Assembly: GCA_013203475.1 (NCBI GenBank)
Contig: JABMNV010000027.1
Coordinates: forward strand, 1-57,858
DNA length: 57,858 nt
DNA from: Acidobacteriota bacterium
GTDB lineage: Bacteria > Acidobacteriota > Vicinamibacteria > Vicinamibacterales > SCN-69-37
Direction of reading: 5' to 3'
Shown: positions 1 to 10,668 of the stretch, piece after piece
How the letters are laid out: the number at the start of each line of letters is the position of its first letter
Numbering within the stretch: position 1 is the first letter of the stretch
The notes under the pieces: model-generated
Told to the model about the DNA's origin: nothing
The model's database searches: none
Seen by the model: only the letters and a program-made list of their open reading frames with translations
Translations under genes and position numbers: made by a program

Positions 1-1161
1 CGTGATGGCCTGGCGGATCCACCAGGTGGCGTAAGTCGAGAATTTGTAACCGCGGCGGTACTCAAACTTATCAACGGCCTTCATCAGGCCGATGTTGCCT
101 TCCTGAATGAGATCCAGGAACTGCAGGCCGCGGTTCGTGTATTTCTTGGCAATAGACACGACCAGGCGAAGGTTGGCTTCGACCAGTTCCTTCTTGGCCT
201 GTTCCGCTTGCGCCTCACCTTCGAGAATCGTCCGCAGCATCAATGTCAGGTCATCGGCCGGCTGCTCGAGCTTGCTGGCCATGACGCGGACCTCCTTACG
301 GAGCTCCTCCTTGTGCTTGAGCAGAATCTTCTTCTCCTCTTCGCGGAGCTTCTTCTTGCCCTTGGGCTCAAGCCGCAGGTCGATCTGCCGCATCTCGCGT
401 TGCTTCCACTGGATGTCTTCCACGGCCGACTTGAGGCCCTCAATCAGGCGTCGCTTGACCGCCTCGGTGAACGCAATCCTCCGAATCGCCCGTGAGACGG
501 CTACCTTGCCGCGCAAGATCTTCCAACGCGCCTTCCGATATCGTCTCTTTTCGGCCTTGGGAACTGTGCCGATCTTGTCCTCGATCTTGGTCGCGGCCTC
601 CTGCGCAATCCGCACGGCGTCGAGCTGCTTCTCGAGCTGCTTCCGGCGTCGTTCCAGTTTTTCATCGGTGACTTCTTCTTCGTTGAAGATCACCAGCTCT
701 CGAATTGTGCGCTCGCCACGTTTGAGTTGCTCGCCCATCTCGACCACTTCCTGCGTCACCTTCGAGGTGCGGGAAATGAGCTTGATGACGGTCAGCTTGC
801 CGCGCTCAATGCGCTTGGCGATCGCCACTTCACCCTCACGGGTGAGCAGCGGCACGGTACCCATCTCGCGCAGGTACATGCGGACCGGGTCGTTCGTCTT
901 GTCGAGCGCGCCTGGCGTGAGGTCCAGGTCAGGGCTGCTCTCTCCCTCGTCGCCGCCGACCTTTTCGTCACGGTAGGTCTTTTCGGAATCGACGATTTCG
1001 ATACCGGCCGCCCCGAACGCGCTGAACAAGTCGTCGAGCTCCTCGGCCGACGTCACGTCGGCGGGCAGCAGCTCATTGATCTCCTCATACAGGAGATAAC
1101 CCTTTTCCTTGCCCATCGTGATGAGCGCTCTAATTTCGTCGTACTTTTCCTCAATAGACAA
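1..1161 (-). CDS. rpoD: RNA polymerase primary sigma factor RpoD (partial, C-terminus outside window)
   Basis: This is the housekeeping sigma-70 factor, which directs core RNA polymerase to -10/-35 promoters. 387 codons are visible and read through the left edge, so regions 2.4 to 4 are missing. Visible parts in order are: a region 1.1-like N-terminus (about 1-80); region 1.2 with [11 protein letters not shown] and [17 protein letters not shown] (about 88-120); a long charged, helical non-conserved region (about 120-310); and region 2 with [33 protein letters not shown] and [15 protein letters not shown]. The start is a TTG at 1161, because AGGAGA lies about 7 nt upstream and no better start codon precedes it. 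The gene follows dnaG by 21 nt and is probably cotranscribed with mutS2 and dnaG. Identity is near certain; the start is likely. Confidence 0.96.
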   Translation of the reverse strand, partial: MSIEEKYDEIRALITMGKEKGYLLYEEINELLPADVTSAEELDDLFSAFGAAGIEIVDSEKTYRDEKVGGDEGESSPDLDLTPGALDKTNDPVRMYLREMGTVPLLTREGEVAIAKRIERGKLTVIKLISRTSKVTQEVVEMGEQLKRGERTIRELVIFNEEEVTDEKLERRRKQLEKQLDAVRIAQEAATKIEDKIGTVPKAEKRRYRKARWKILRGKVAVSRAIRRIAFTEAVKRRLIEGLKSAVEDIQWKQREMRQIDLRLEPKGKKKLREEEKKILLKHKEELRKEVRVMASKLEQPADDLTLMLRTILEGEAQAEQAKKELVEANLRLVVSIAKKYTNRGLQFLDLIQEGNIGLMKAVDKFEYRRGYKFSTYATWWIRQAIT

Positions 1162-1182
1162 AGTGTCTCTCCTGGCGTCGCG

Positions 1183-2949
1183 TTAATCGTCCAAAGCCTC
1201 GAGCCGCCGATGCAGCTCCAATTTTCGTGCCCACAACTCGGCGAGTGGCTGGTTCTCTCCAGCGCCGGGACTGTTCTGCAGGCGGTCGATGTCGTCCTGG
1301 ATCCCTGCCACTTCCCGTTCGTATCGCCGACGTTTGAGGGCGTTCACACAATCTGCCGGGGGTGCGGCCGCCTCAGTGGCCGCAGCACGGGCCAGCAGCG
1401 CCCGCTCTCCTTCATTCAGACGCTCACCGAGCAGCTCCGGCAACACGTTGTCCGGCATTTCCACCAGACTCCGCGCCATTTCGAACACCGGCGCCGACAG
1501 CAGCCCGTCCAAATCCCCTGGTTCCAACCGCGCCAGCGCTTCCATCCCTTCAATCGGGTGATGCACCAGCGCCCACAACAACCCCCGCTCGGCATCGAGC
1601 AGCCGCGCGGTCAGCGGAACTGCCACGGCCGGCGCCTCAGTCCTCTTCTGCCCCGCTGCCTTGCGAATCTCGTCACGCACCACCGACTCAGTGATCCGCG
1701 CTTTGTGGGCCAGTCGATCCGCGAACTGATCCCGCGCGGCCGCGTCAGGAATCGTTGCCGCGACAGACAACATCTGCCCAATAAACATCCGTCGACCTTC
1801 AGGACGGCTCAGGTCCAGTCGCTCCGCAGCCCGATCGAGCAGAAACTCCAGATACGGACGCGAGCCCTTCAGACGCTCTACATACCCGTGCCGACCAGCC
1901 GTCCGAATAAACGTATCGGGGTCGCTACCCTCGGGCAGCAGGGCCACGTTGACCTGGAATCCTTCCGACACCAGCAACTCGGACGACCGAGCTGCCGCAC
2001 CTTGACCCGCCGCATCGGGATCAAAACTTAGAACGATTTTCCCGGCAAATCGTTTCAACAGTCGAGCCTGCGACACAGTGAGTGCGGTGCCGCTAGACGC
2101 AACAACAGGTTCCACACCAGCCTGCCAGACTTGAGCCACGTCGAAGTACCCTTCGACCAGTACACAGTAATTGTGCTTCCGAATGGCCCCTTTCGTCACG
2201 TCTAACCCGTACAAATTGCGGCCTTTGGAGTAAATAGGTGTTTCTGGCGAATTTAGATATTTGGGCACTTGCCCTTCGTCCAGGGCCCTCCCCCCGAACC
2301 CAATCAAGGCCCCGGTGTCACGCCGAATCGGAATCATCAGCCGGTGCCGAAACCGATCCACCACCCGCCCCCCGTCGCGCTCCATCACGAGGCCGCTCTT
2401 GACCTGGAGGGCCAGTGGAACCTTTCTCTCAGCAAACAGGCCGTGAACACTGTCTCGTCCCGCAGCCGGGGCGTACCCGTAGCCAAACGTCGTCAATGTG
2501 GCGCCCGACAGCCCTCGAACGTCCAGTTCGTGCCTGGCCCGAGCCCCGCCGGGAGCCGCCAGCTGCTCTTGAAAGAACACCTGGGCGTCTTCATGCAGCT
2601 TGACCAATGCCTCGCGTTCCCCGGCCGCCGCGCGGTCTTCGGACCCGTCCACGGTCTCCGGGATCGGCAGACTGGCACGTTGCGCAAGGTATCGAACCGC
2701 CTCGGGGAACGTAAGCTTCTGGTACAGCTCGACAAATTTGACCACGTCCCCCTTGGCGTCGCAGCCAAAACACTTGAAAAACCCTTTGTCCGGACTCACG
2801 TTGAACGATGGCGTCTTTTCTGTGTGGAATGGGCACAGTCCCTTCCAGGTGCTGCCCGCCTTCTTGAGTGGCGTGACGTCACCAATGATCGACACAATGT
2901 CGGTCTGTGCCTTGAGGTCGTCGACAAAAGACTGAGGAAACAAGGCCAT
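1183..2949 (-). CDS. dnaG: DNA primase DnaG
   Basis: DnaG makes the RNA primers for lagging-strand and origin replication, working with the DnaB helicase. The 588 residues match the usual 580-650. A CHC2 zinc-binding domain lies at the N-terminus (Cys39, His42, Cys60, Cys63, in CPFHTEKTPSF and FKCFGC). A TOPRIM catalytic core sits around 250-340 (VEGYFDVAQVWQAGV and VLSFDPDAAGQGAA, with acidic metal ligands). The C-terminal about 150 residues are the helical helicase-binding part and are weakly conserved. The ATG at 2949 shares one base with the mutS2 stop (TGATG), so translational coupling is likely. rpoD follows 21 nt downstream. The dnaG-rpoD order recalls the macromolecular synthesis operon, but with mutS2 where many bacteria have rpsU. 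Confidence 0.97.
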   Translation of the reverse strand: MALFPQSFVDDLKAQTDIVSIIGDVTPLKKAGSTWKGLCPFHTEKTPSFNVSPDKGFFKCFGCDAKGDVVKFVELYQKLTFPEAVRYLAQRASLPIPETVDGSEDRAAAGEREALVKLHEDAQVFFQEQLAAPGGARARHELDVRGLSGATLTTFGYGYAPAAGRDSVHGLFAERKVPLALQVKSGLVMERDGGRVVDRFRHRLMIPIRRDTGALIGFGGRALDEGQVPKYLNSPETPIYSKGRNLYGLDVTKGAIRKHNYCVLVEGYFDVAQVWQAGVEPVVASSGTALTVSQARLLKRFAGKIVLSFDPDAAGQGAAARSSELLVSEGFQVNVALLPEGSDPDTFIRTAGRHGYVERLKGSRPYLEFLLDRAAERLDLSRPEGRRMFIGQMLSVAATIPDAAARDQFADRLAHKARITESVVRDEIRKAAGQKRTEAPAVAVPLTARLLDAERGLLWALVHHPIEGMEALARLEPGDLDGLLSAPVFEMARSLVEMPDNVLPELLGERLNEGERALLARAAATEAAAPPADCVNALKRRRYEREVAGIQDDIDRLQNSPGAGENQPLAELWARKLELHRRLEALDD

Positions 2950-5360
2950 CAGTCTTTGAGCTCCACGATGGTGGCGCCGTTGCCGCCCTCGTTGTCTGGC
3001 GCCGGCGAGACGCTCGCCACAAGCGGGTGTTCACGGAAGAACTTCGTCATGGCGACCCGAAGGCGTCCGGTCCCGTGACCGTGCACGACGCGCAAGCGTC
3101 TGGAGTCGGCGAGTAACGCGCCGTCTAGGAATTTTTCAGCTTCATCAAGTGCCTGATCGACTCGCTTGCCGATCACCATCAATTCCCGCTCGGCGCTGAC
3201 AAGCCCAGAGGGAGCGGGTGTTGTGACGCCCCCTCCCTGGGGTTTCTTGCCACCGGCAGGCACACGGGCGTTGCCCAGGTCGCGCCATACGACTTTCATA
3301 CGCTTGCCGCGCAGATCGACCTCGGCGTGTTTCCCCGACACGCTGGTGACGATGCCGTCAGCGGCGAAGGCGGAGACAAACACCCGGTCACCAACGGCCG
3401 GAGCGCGGTCCAGTGTGGTGGGCAACTCAGGCGCCGTCGGGTTGTCCAGTGGCGACGCGATGGTGTCGAGCGCTGATCGACCTTGCGCACGCAGTTGGCC
3501 CAGATCGCCGGTCGAGACTACCAGCCGACCTGGCATCGGTCGCGCCTGCGCCTGATGGGCCAGGGCCTCGGCCTTGGTTTTGACTTGGGCGACGACGCGA
3601 TCGATTTCAGCGCGGGCCTCGCGCAAGCGTTCGTTCACGCGGTCGTCCAGGCGCTTGCGCAGGACTGCCTCGCGTTCGGTGACGTGCGATTCCCGCACGA
3701 GAATCGCCCTGCGATTCTCTGCCAGCGCCTGCCGCTCCAGCTTGACGCCCTGCCGCTCTTGTTCAAGGACGGCGATTTCCCTGTCGACGCGGGCGAGGTG
3801 TTCGGCCAACTGGCTCTCCCGATCTGACCGCCGACTGCGGGCGGCGCTGATCACCGAGGCCGGCATCCCCAGACGCTCTGCGATTTCCAGCGCCAGGCTT
3901 CGCCCTGGTGCCCCGTACACCAGACGGTACGTTGGTGCGTACGTCTCGGGGACAAACCCCATTGCTGCCGCGGCAATCCCATCCGTTGTCGCCGCATACG
4001 ACTTCAAGGCATCGTCATGGGTCGTGGCGACCACGGTAGCGCCGCGAGTGCGAAAGTGATCGATGACGGCTGTCCCGAGGGCCCCGCCTTCAATGGGGTC
4101 AGTCCCGCCGCCCACTTCGTCGAGAAGGACAAGGGCCGGTAGTTCCAGCGCTCGTTCCATTTCCACGAGGTGGGCGATCCGGGCGGAGAACGTGGAGAGA
4201 CTCGCGGCGATGGATTGGTCGTCGCCAATGTCGGCAAAGATCGAACGAAACGGCGTCAGCAGACTGCCGGGTTCCACCGGGATGTGCAGGCCAGCTTGAG
4301 CCATCAGCGCCAGGAGTCCCGCGGCTTTGAGCGCCACCGTCTTGCCGCCGGTGTTGGGACCTGAAATCACCAGCGCGCTCGCTGGAGGCACAATCAAGAT
4401 GTCGTTGGCCACCACTCCGGCTCCACCCTCAAGCAGCGGATGACGCGCGCCGCGCAGTTCCAGTCGTCCGTCGACCGCCAGAGTGGGAGCGACGCCTTGC
4501 ATGCGTCCCGCGAGCCTGGCTTTGGCCTGCAGCATGTCCAGTGCAGCCGCCACGTGCAGCGTCGTGTCGAGATCGTCAGCGCGGTCGCGATAGGCGTCGG
4601 TCAGCGCCAACAGGATACGGAAGACTTCGTCCTTCTCCTGTTCAGCCAGTGCGACGATGTCGTTGTTCGTCTGCACCGTCGCCAACGGTTCCAGATACAA
4701 GCTGGCACCACTGGCGGAACTGCCATGGACGATGCCCGGCAACGCGCCCTGGTGCTCGGCGCGTACCATCAGCACATATCGGCCGCCGCGGTCGGCGACG
4801 ATGTGGTCCTGCAGGTACTTCGCGGTGTCACGCCCGCGGGTGATGCCTTCCAATGTGGATCGGAGACGCGCACGCTGGCGGCGGAGGGAATCTCGAATCT
4901 TCCGCAACGCCTCACTGGCATCGTCGACCACGTCGCACGACGGAGCGATCGCGCGGCGGGTGGCGGCCGCCTCCGCGACAAACGAGGCGGCGGCTTCCGC
5001 GATGTCCGCCAGCAATGGTGTGGCACCACTGCCGCGACGGACAGCCGCGCAAACCGCATCAACGGATTCGACGAACGTCGCCAGGCTGACCAGGCCGTGC
5101 GGTTCCAGAGGCTGGCCTCCGAGGCGCAGTTGCTCCAGCAGGTCGAGGAGATCGTCCGGTGCTGTGATCGACAACGTTTCGCCATCGTCGAGCCAGGCGA
5201 CGGCCTGCCCGGTGGCGTCGAGTTGATGCTGGACTTCAACCGGGTCGCTCGACGGATCCAGTTGCCGGGCGCGCGCCTGCCCGAGAGGCGTCAGGGTCTC
5301 GCGCGCTAATGCCTCGCGGATGCGGTCGAACTCAAGGGTTCGAAGAACAGTGGTATCCAT
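2949..5360 (-). CDS. mutS2: MutS2 family ATPase/endonuclease
   Basis: MutS2 is a MutS paralogue that lacks the mismatch-recognition domain. In studied bacteria it limits recombination or helps rescue collided ribosomes. The 803 residues match the family. The central ATPase carries Walker A GPNTGGKTVALKAAG (about 335) and Walker B ALVLLDEVGGGTDP (about 415). A long coiled coil rich in Glu, Arg and Gln follows (about 520-620). The C-terminus is a Smr nuclease domain with HGHGTGRLR (about 765). It is the first gene of the mutS2-dnaG-rpoD run and diverges from the glycosyltransferase at 5537, with 176 nt between the two starts. The start is the ATG at 5360, giving the conserved N-terminal helix TTVLRTLEFDRIREALA. 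Confidence 0.96.
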   Translation of the reverse strand: MDTTVLRTLEFDRIREALARETLTPLGQARARQLDPSSDPVEVQHQLDATGQAVAWLDDGETLSITAPDDLLDLLEQLRLGGQPLEPHGLVSLATFVESVDAVCAAVRRGSGATPLLADIAEAAASFVAEAAATRRAIAPSCDVVDDASEALRKIRDSLRRQRARLRSTLEGITRGRDTAKYLQDHIVADRGGRYVLMVRAEHQGALPGIVHGSSASGASLYLEPLATVQTNNDIVALAEQEKDEVFRILLALTDAYRDRADDLDTTLHVAAALDMLQAKARLAGRMQGVAPTLAVDGRLELRGARHPLLEGGAGVVANDILIVPPASALVISGPNTGGKTVALKAAGLLALMAQAGLHIPVEPGSLLTPFRSIFADIGDDQSIAASLSTFSARIAHLVEMERALELPALVLLDEVGGGTDPIEGGALGTAVIDHFRTRGATVVATTHDDALKSYAATTDGIAAAAMGFVPETYAPTYRLVYGAPGRSLALEIAERLGMPASVISAARSRRSDRESQLAEHLARVDREIAVLEQERQGVKLERQALAENRRAILVRESHVTEREAVLRKRLDDRVNERLREARAEIDRVVAQVKTKAEALAHQAQARPMPGRLVVSTGDLGQLRAQGRSALDTIASPLDNPTAPELPTTLDRAPAVGDRVFVSAFAADGIVTSVSGKHAEVDLRGKRMKVVWRDLGNARVPAGGKKPQGGGVTTPAPSGLVSAERELMVIGKRVDQALDEAEKFLDGALLADSRRLRVVHGHGTGRLRVAMTKFFREHPLVASVSPAPDNEGGNGATIVELKD

Positions 5361-5473
5361 GGGCCTGTCCCCCAGAGGGTGGGGAGCCTGTGATTATCTC
5401 ACGGCTTTTTCGACACGCACTGGTAAAGAGTGGCGCAATCCTGGCTATCTGCTTGATTCTTCATGGGTTTCGT

Positions 5474-5501
5474 TTGACTCCACCTTGGTGCCGTCCATAA
5501 A
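5474..5501 (+). promoter_or_regulatory. possible sigma-70 promoter for the glycosyltransferase gene
   Basis: TTGACT (5474-5479) and CATAAA (5496-5501) are separated by 16 nt, about 35 nt before the ATG at 5537. The -35 matches 5 of 6 consensus bases and the -10 matches 4 of 6. It is the best candidate in the 176-nt divergent gap; I see no strong promoter facing mutS2. Confidence 0.35.
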
Positions 5502-5536
5502 ATGGAGGGTCGCTACTTGCGGCAGGGTCCCGCCTT

Positions 5537-7027
5537 ATGCAGCCATACGAAACGCTCATTCTCGTCGCGTACTTCTTTGTCTTGAGCATCCTCGGTATTT
5601 ATGGATGGCATCGGTACTACCTCGTGTACCAGTACATGAAGAACAAAGATCGCGTGCCCGGTCCGCCGCCTCCGATGGCGGAGCTGCCCGTGGTGACCAT
5701 CCAGTTGCCGATTTTCAACGAGATGTATGTCGTCGATCGACTGATTGATGCCGTGTGCGGAATCGACTACCCGAAGGATAAGCTCGAGATTCAGGTGCTG
5801 GACGACTCCACGGACGAGACTCAGGACATTGCACAACTGGCCGTTCGTCGTCAGGCGGCGCGCGGGTTTGATATTGCGTACCTCCATCGTACCAACCGTA
5901 CGGGCTACAAGGCAGGCGCTCTTGAGGCGGCGCTGGAAGTGGCGCGTGGCGAGTTCGTCGCAATCTTCGACGCAGACTTTGTGCCGGCGCCTGAATTTCT
6001 GAGGCAGACGGTCGGGTACTTCCAGGATCCAAAGGTGGCGTTGGTGCAGGCGCGTTGGGGGCACATCAATCGGGGTTACTCCCTGTTGACAAAGATTCAG
6101 GCCATTCTGCTGGATGGGCATTTCGTGCTCGAGCACGGCGGCCGTAACCGCGCCGGATGTTTTTTTAACTTCAATGGCACGGCTGGCATCTGGCGCAAGA
6201 CCGCCATCGCAGACGCCGGAGGCTGGCAGCACGACACGCTGACCGAGGACCTCGACCTGAGCTATCGGGCGCAGTTGCGTGGATGGCAATTCATTTTTCT
6301 GCCTGACGTGGTGGCCCCAGCCGAAGTTCCCGTGGAGATGAACGCGTTCAAGTCGCAGCAGCACCGCTGGGCCAAGGGCAGCATCCAGACCTGCCGCAAG
6401 GTGTTGCCCGCAATTCTGGCGTCGGACCTGCCACGCAAAGTGAAGGTGGAAGCGTTTTTCCATCTGACCGCCAACTTCAATTACCTGCTGATGTGTGTGC
6501 TGTCGGTGCTGATTTTTCCGGCGATGGTCGTGCGGTACAACATGGGGTGGACAGAGGCCTTGCTCATCGACGTGCCGCTGTTCATGGCAGCCACTGCATC
6601 GGTCTTGAACTTCTATCTGGTGTCGCAGCGTGAGTTGTATGCCGATTGGAAGACTCGCGTGAAGTACCTGCCGATCGTCATGGCGGTAGGAATCGGCCTG
6701 GCGGTCAACAACACCAAGGCCGTGTTCGAGGCGATGTTTGGCGATCCTGGTGAATTTACCCGGACACCGAAGTACGGCATCTCGACCAGACGAGATGACT
6801 GGCAGCACAAGAAGTACCGCCAGTCCATGCCGATTCAACCGTTCATCGAACTGGCGCTGGGCATCTACTTTACGGTGACGGTGATTTACGCGATGGCCAA
6901 TGGGATCTTCGGCACGTTGCCGTTTCTGATGCTCTTCCAGTTTGGATTCATGTACACCGGCGTGGTGTCGCTTCTACAACAACTGGGTGAGGATGTACGG
7001 TTGAAGGCTCCGCAGATCGCGAAGTAG
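5537..7027 (+). CDS. membrane family-2 glycosyltransferase, cellulose-synthase-like
   Basis: This is a processive-type GT-A glycosyltransferase of the inner membrane, 496 residues. A membrane helix opens the protein (about 5-25). The catalytic domain carries Asp89/Asp90 (VLDDSTDE), the DxD-type motif at 145-147 (IFDADFVP), the TED motif with the candidate catalytic base at 237-239 (LTEDLDLSYR) and Q274xxRW278 (QQHRWAKG). Several membrane helices follow, from about 305 onwards. The architecture is that of CesA/CsuA2-like and glucomannan-synthase-like enzymes, so a beta-linked polysaccharide or glycolipid product is likely, but the sugar cannot be read from sequence. No PilZ domain or bcs partner genes are adjacent. 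Citrate synthase follows 36 nt downstream without obvious functional linkage. Confidence 0.9.
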   Translation: MQPYETLILVAYFFVLSILGIYGWHRYYLVYQYMKNKDRVPGPPPPMAELPVVTIQLPIFNEMYVVDRLIDAVCGIDYPKDKLEIQVLDDSTDETQDIAQLAVRRQAARGFDIAYLHRTNRTGYKAGALEAALEVARGEFVAIFDADFVPAPEFLRQTVGYFQDPKVALVQARWGHINRGYSLLTKIQAILLDGHFVLEHGGRNRAGCFFNFNGTAGIWRKTAIADAGGWQHDTLTEDLDLSYRAQLRGWQFIFLPDVVAPAEVPVEMNAFKSQQHRWAKGSIQTCRKVLPAILASDLPRKVKVEAFFHLTANFNYLLMCVLSVLIFPAMVVRYNMGWTEALLIDVPLFMAATASVLNFYLVSQRELYADWKTRVKYLPIVMAVGIGLAVNNTKAVFEAMFGDPGEFTRTPKYGISTRRDDWQHKKYRQSMPIQPFIELALGIYFTVTVIYAMANGIFGTLPFLMLFQFGFMYTGVVSLLQQLGEDVRLKAPQIAK

Positions 7028-7063
7028 GTGGCCGATTGAAGGTCAAATGAAGGTCAGCAAGGC

Positions 7064-8218
7064 ATGAGTAGTGTGACTGAAACAAAGGCCAAGGCTGGGC
7101 TGCAAGACGTCGTCGCCGGCGAGTCGGCCATTTGCTATATCGACGGCGAGCGCGGTGTGTTGTCGTACTGCGGTTACGACATCCACGACCTGGCAGACAT
7201 GGACCGGGGCGTCTCGTTTGAGGAAGTCTGCTTCCTGCTCTGGCATCGTCGCCTGCCAACTCGGGCGGAACTGGGCGATTTGCAGACGCAGCTGGCCGCG
7301 GCTCGCGTGCTTCCTGAGCCGATACTCCGCGCAATGAAGTCGTTGCCGGCGGGCGACGGGATGGACGCGCTTCGGACGTTGACGTCGATGCTCGGCCACT
7401 ACGACTCGGATGCCGGGCTGAGTACCCCTCAGGCCAACTATCGCAAGGCGGTGCGATTAACCGGACAATTGTCTTCTCTGGTCGCGACTTGGGGCCGAAT
7501 GGCGGCCGGCGGCGGGGCGATTACGCCTGACCCCGCGCTGGGCCATGCCGCCAATTTTCTGTACCTGTTGACGGGCACACGACCGGCGCCGTTGGCGACG
7601 CGTGCGTTCGACGTGTCTCTCGTGCTGCATGCAGACCATGAACTGAACGCTTCGACGTTTGCCGCCCGTGTGGCGGCGGCGACCTTGACCGACCTCCACT
7701 CGACGATCGTTGGCGCGATCGGTGCGCTGAAGGGGCCGCTGCATGGTGGTGCGAATGCCGAGGTCATGAAGATGCTTCTGAACATCGGTCAGGATGCGGG
7801 CATCGAACGCGCCGAGGAACATGTGCGCGCGAAACTTGGCCGCAAGGAAAAGATCTCCGGCTTTGGACATCGTGTGTACCGAACCGAGGATCCGCGTGCG
7901 ACCCACCTGCGTCGCTTTTCGCAGTCAATTGGAGAGCGGGCGGGGCAACCCCAGTGGTTCGCCATGTCGGAGCGAATCGAACAGGTCGTCAAGGCCGAGA
8001 AGAACCTGAATCCGAACGTCGATTTTTATTCGGCCTCGATGTTCTATTCGTTGGGGATTGCCATTGACCTGTACACCCCGATGTTCGCGGTCAGCCGCAT
8101 CGCCGGATGGACGGCCCACGTGCTGGAGCAGTTCGAGAACAACCGCCTGATTCGCCCACGGACTGACTACATCGGCCCCGCCTACCCGCAGTCTGTTCTG
8201 CCGATCGATCAGAGATAG
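7064..8218 (+). CDS. gltA: citrate synthase (or 2-methylcitrate synthase)
   Basis: This enzyme condenses acetyl-CoA with oxaloacetate to citrate at the entry to the TCA cycle. The 384 residues fit the short bacterial/archaeal type II-like citrate synthases. Conserved parts include an [10 protein letters not shown] segment with the first active-site histidine, [15 protein letters not shown], a second histidine in [16 protein letters not shown], and an aspartate in NPNVDFYSA. The start is the ATG at 7064; AAGG sequences lie just upstream. No prp genes are nearby, so citrate rather than 2-methylcitrate synthesis is the simpler reading, although the two enzymes are close in sequence. lepA starts 7 nt after the stop. 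Confidence 0.93.
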   Translation: MSSVTETKAKAGLQDVVAGESAICYIDGERGVLSYCGYDIHDLADMDRGVSFEEVCFLLWHRRLPTRAELGDLQTQLAAARVLPEPILRAMKSLPAGDGMDALRTLTSMLGHYDSDAGLSTPQANYRKAVRLTGQLSSLVATWGRMAAGGGAITPDPALGHAANFLYLLTGTRPAPLATRAFDVSLVLHADHELNASTFAARVAAATLTDLHSTIVGAIGALKGPLHGGANAEVMKMLLNIGQDAGIERAEEHVRAKLGRKEKISGFGHRVYRTEDPRATHLRRFSQSIGERAGQPQWFAMSERIEQVVKAEKNLNPNVDFYSASMFYSLGIAIDLYTPMFAVSRIAGWTAHVLEQFENNRLIRPRTDYIGPAYPQSVLPIDQR

Positions 8219-8225
8219 TTCGCGA

Positions 8226-10031
8226 ATGGACCAACGGCTCATTCGGAATTTCTCGATCATCGCCCATATCGATCACGGCAAGTCGACGTTGGCCGACCGT
8301 TTCCTTGAAGCCACCGGCGCGCTGCAGGCTCGGGAAATGGAAGCGCAGGTCCTCGATTCGATGGATCTCGAGCGCGAACGCGGCATCACGATCAAGGCGC
8401 ACGCCGTGCGCCTGAACTACACCGCCGATGATGGGCAGACGTACGTGCTCAACCTGATTGACACGCCAGGCCATGTGGACTTCTCGTACGAAGTCACGCG
8501 TTCGCTGGCGGCCTGTGAAGGCGCGCTCCTGCTGGTCGATGCCTCGCAGGGTGTCGAGGCGCAGACGCTGGCCAACGCCTACCTGGCGGTTGAGAGCAAC
8601 CTCGAAATCATTCCGGTCATTAATAAGATCGACTTGCCCGGGGCGCAACCCGACGAAGCCAAGCGCCAGATTGAGGAAATCATCGGCCTTGATGCCGACG
8701 GTGCCATCCTGGCGAGTGCAAAATCAGGGATTGGCGTGCATGAGATTCTCGAAGCGATCGTCCATCGGCTGCCCCCACCGACCGGTGACGCCGAGGCGCC
8801 TCTCAAGGCGCTCATTTTCGACTCCTGGTACGACGCCTATCGCGGAGTCGTGATTCTCACCCGGGTCATTGACGGCACCATGCGTCCGGGGCAGAAGATT
8901 CGGCTGATGGCCGCTGGGCTGGAGCTGCAGATCGACGCGTTGGGTGTCTTTTCACCCAAACCGGTCGCCGTGGAGTCACTCGGCGTTGGCGAGGCTGGCT
9001 TCATGGTCGCCAACATCAAGAACGTCGCGGACGCGAAAGTCGGCGACACGATTACCGATGCCGCCCGACCCGCGTTGGCGGCGTTCCCCGGCTTCAAGGA
9101 ACTCAAGCCGATGGTCTTCGCTGGTCTGTATCCGGTGGAGAGTTCCGAGTATCAGGATTTGCGCGAGGCGATGGAGAAACTGCGCCTCAACGACTCCGCG
9201 TTCTTCTTCGAACCCGAGACCTCGGCGGCGCTCGGGTTCGGCTTTCGCTGCGGGTTTCTCGGTCTGCTCCATATGGAGATTGTCCAGGAGCGGCTCGAGC
9301 GTGAATACAACATGGATCTGGTGACAACCGCGCCAGGTGTGCTGTATCGCGTGACGACCACAGACGGTGTGGTTCAGGAAATCGACAGTCCGTCGAAGTT
9401 GCCCGAACCTGGCCGAATCCAGAAGTTCGAAGAGCCGATCATCAAGGCGATGATGCTGACGCCAACCGGTCATGTGGGCGCGATCCTGGCGCTGTGTCAG
9501 GAGAAGCGGGGTGTTCAGTTGGGAATGGAGTATCTCAAGTCGGACCGCGTCATGATTACCTACGAGCTGCCGTTTAATGAGGTCGTGCTCGATTTCTACG
9601 ATCGGCTCAAGACGATTTCGCGTGGCTACGCGTCGTTGGATTATCACGTGGTGGGGTACCAGGAGTCGCGACTGGTCAAGCTCGACATCCTGGTGAATGA
9701 GGAACCCGTAGATGCGTTGTCGTCGGTCGTACACAGCGATATGGCGTACAGTCGCGGGCGTGCGCTGGCGGCGAAGATGCGCGAACTGATCCCCCGCCAG
9801 ATGTTCGACATTGCGATTCAGGCGGCCATCGGCAGCCGGATCGTCGCGCGCGAAAGTGTGCGCGCGCTACGCAAGAACGTGCTGGCCAAGTGCTACGGCG
9901 GCGACATCTCGCGGAAGCGGAAATTGCTCGAGAAGCAGAAAGAGGGCAAGAAACGCATGAAGCGAGTCGGTCGCGTTGAGATTCCACAGGAGGCGTTTCT
10001 CGCTGTCCTTAAGATCGGAACGGAGTCATGA
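8226..10031 (+). CDS. lepA: elongation factor 4, ribosomal back-translocase LepA
   Basis: LepA is a translational GTPase that acts on stalled or mistranslocated ribosomes. The 601 residues match the near-universal 595-605. G1 is AHIDHGKST (residues 13-21), G3 DTPGH (about 80) and G4 NKID (about 134). The EF-G-like domains II, III and V follow, and then the LepA-specific C-terminal domain rich in Lys and Arg ([22 protein letters not shown]). Its last four bases (ATGA) overlap the start of lepB, an arrangement also known from other bacteria. This suggests translational coupling of lepA and lepB. Confidence 0.98.
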   Translation: MDQRLIRNFSIIAHIDHGKSTLADRFLEATGALQAREMEAQVLDSMDLERERGITIKAHAVRLNYTADDGQTYVLNLIDTPGHVDFSYEVTRSLAACEGALLLVDASQGVEAQTLANAYLAVESNLEIIPVINKIDLPGAQPDEAKRQIEEIIGLDADGAILASAKSGIGVHEILEAIVHRLPPPTGDAEAPLKALIFDSWYDAYRGVVILTRVIDGTMRPGQKIRLMAAGLELQIDALGVFSPKPVAVESLGVGEAGFMVANIKNVADAKVGDTITDAARPALAAFPGFKELKPMVFAGLYPVESSEYQDLREAMEKLRLNDSAFFFEPETSAALGFGFRCGFLGLLHMEIVQERLEREYNMDLVTTAPGVLYRVTTTDGVVQEIDSPSKLPEPGRIQKFEEPIIKAMMLTPTGHVGAILALCQEKRGVQLGMEYLKSDRVMITYELPFNEVVLDFYDRLKTISRGYASLDYHVVGYQESRLVKLDILVNEEPVDALSSVVHSDMAYSRGRALAAKMRELIPRQMFDIAIQAAIGSRIVARESVRALRKNVLAKCYGGDISRKRKLLEKQKEGKKRMKRVGRVEIPQEAFLAVLKIGTES

Positions 10032-10657
10032 AGAAGTCTGTGCTTCGTGAATACACCGAGTCATTGGTCATCGCCGTCGTGCTGGCGTTGTTCGTTCGCA
10101 CCTGGGTCTTCCAAGCCTTCAAGATACCCACAGGGTCAATGGAGCCCAATCTCCTCGTTGGTGACCATCTCATCGTCAACAAGATGGTCTTCGCGCCGAC
10201 GGCCACCTCGTTTGAGCGAGCGATGCTGCCGCAGCGAGACGTGAGTCGCGGCGACATTGTGGTCTTCAAGTATCCAGAGGAACCCGAGCGCGATTTCATC
10301 AAACGAGTCATCGGCCTTCCGGGCGACCGCCTCGAACTGCGCCGCAAGGTGGTCTACATCAACGGGGAGCCCCTCGACGAACCATACGCGCACCTCATCG
10401 AGCCAGCGTCAGATTCTGCGGGCGTGACAGGCGACCTCCGCGAGTTCTACGGGCCGGTCACGGTGCCCGACGGACAGTACTTCATGATGGGTGACAATCG
10501 CGACAATTCTGAGGACAGTCGGTACTGGGGGTTTCTTCCCGCCCATTATGTGAAGGGCCGCGCCCTGTTTATCTACTTCTCGTTCCAGGACGGTGAGTCC
10601 GTCAGCCGCGCACTGCAAGGCACGCGGTGGGAACGCCTGTTCGCCACCGTCAAATAG
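10028..10657 (+). CDS. lepB: signal peptidase I
   Basis: LepB cleaves Sec and Tat signal peptides on the outer face of the inner membrane. One N-terminal membrane helix (about 12-30) precedes the catalytic serine Ser37 in PTGSMEPNL. The general-base lysine is Lys92 in [13 protein letters not shown]. The later signature [14 protein letters not shown] also matches the S26 family. The 209 residues place it among the compact single-helix type. The start overlaps the lepA stop (ATGA). It is convergent with the cyclodeaminase gene, whose stop lies 11 nt away, with no clear terminator between them. Confidence 0.97.
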   Translation: MKKSVLREYTESLVIAVVLALFVRTWVFQAFKIPTGSMEPNLLVGDHLIVNKMVFAPTATSFERAMLPQRDVSRGDIVVFKYPEEPERDFIKRVIGLPGDRLELRRKVVYINGEPLDEPYAHLIEPASDSAGVTGDLREFYGPVTVPDGQYFMMGDNRDNSEDSRYWGFLPAHYVKGRALFIYFSFQDGESVSRALQGTRWERLFATVK

Positions 10658-10668
10658 CCCCAGCGTCG

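Noticed and set aside
727-2031. 434-codon plus-strand frame across rpoD and dnaG
   Set aside because: Antisense shadow of two genes with clear motifs; no ribosome-binding site or similarity.
5513-6838. Long 441-codon open frame on the minus strand across the glycosyltransferase gene
   Set aside because: It is an antisense shadow in high-GC DNA: no family motifs, His/Gln/Arg-rich composition, and the plus strand has an unmistakable GT2 enzyme.
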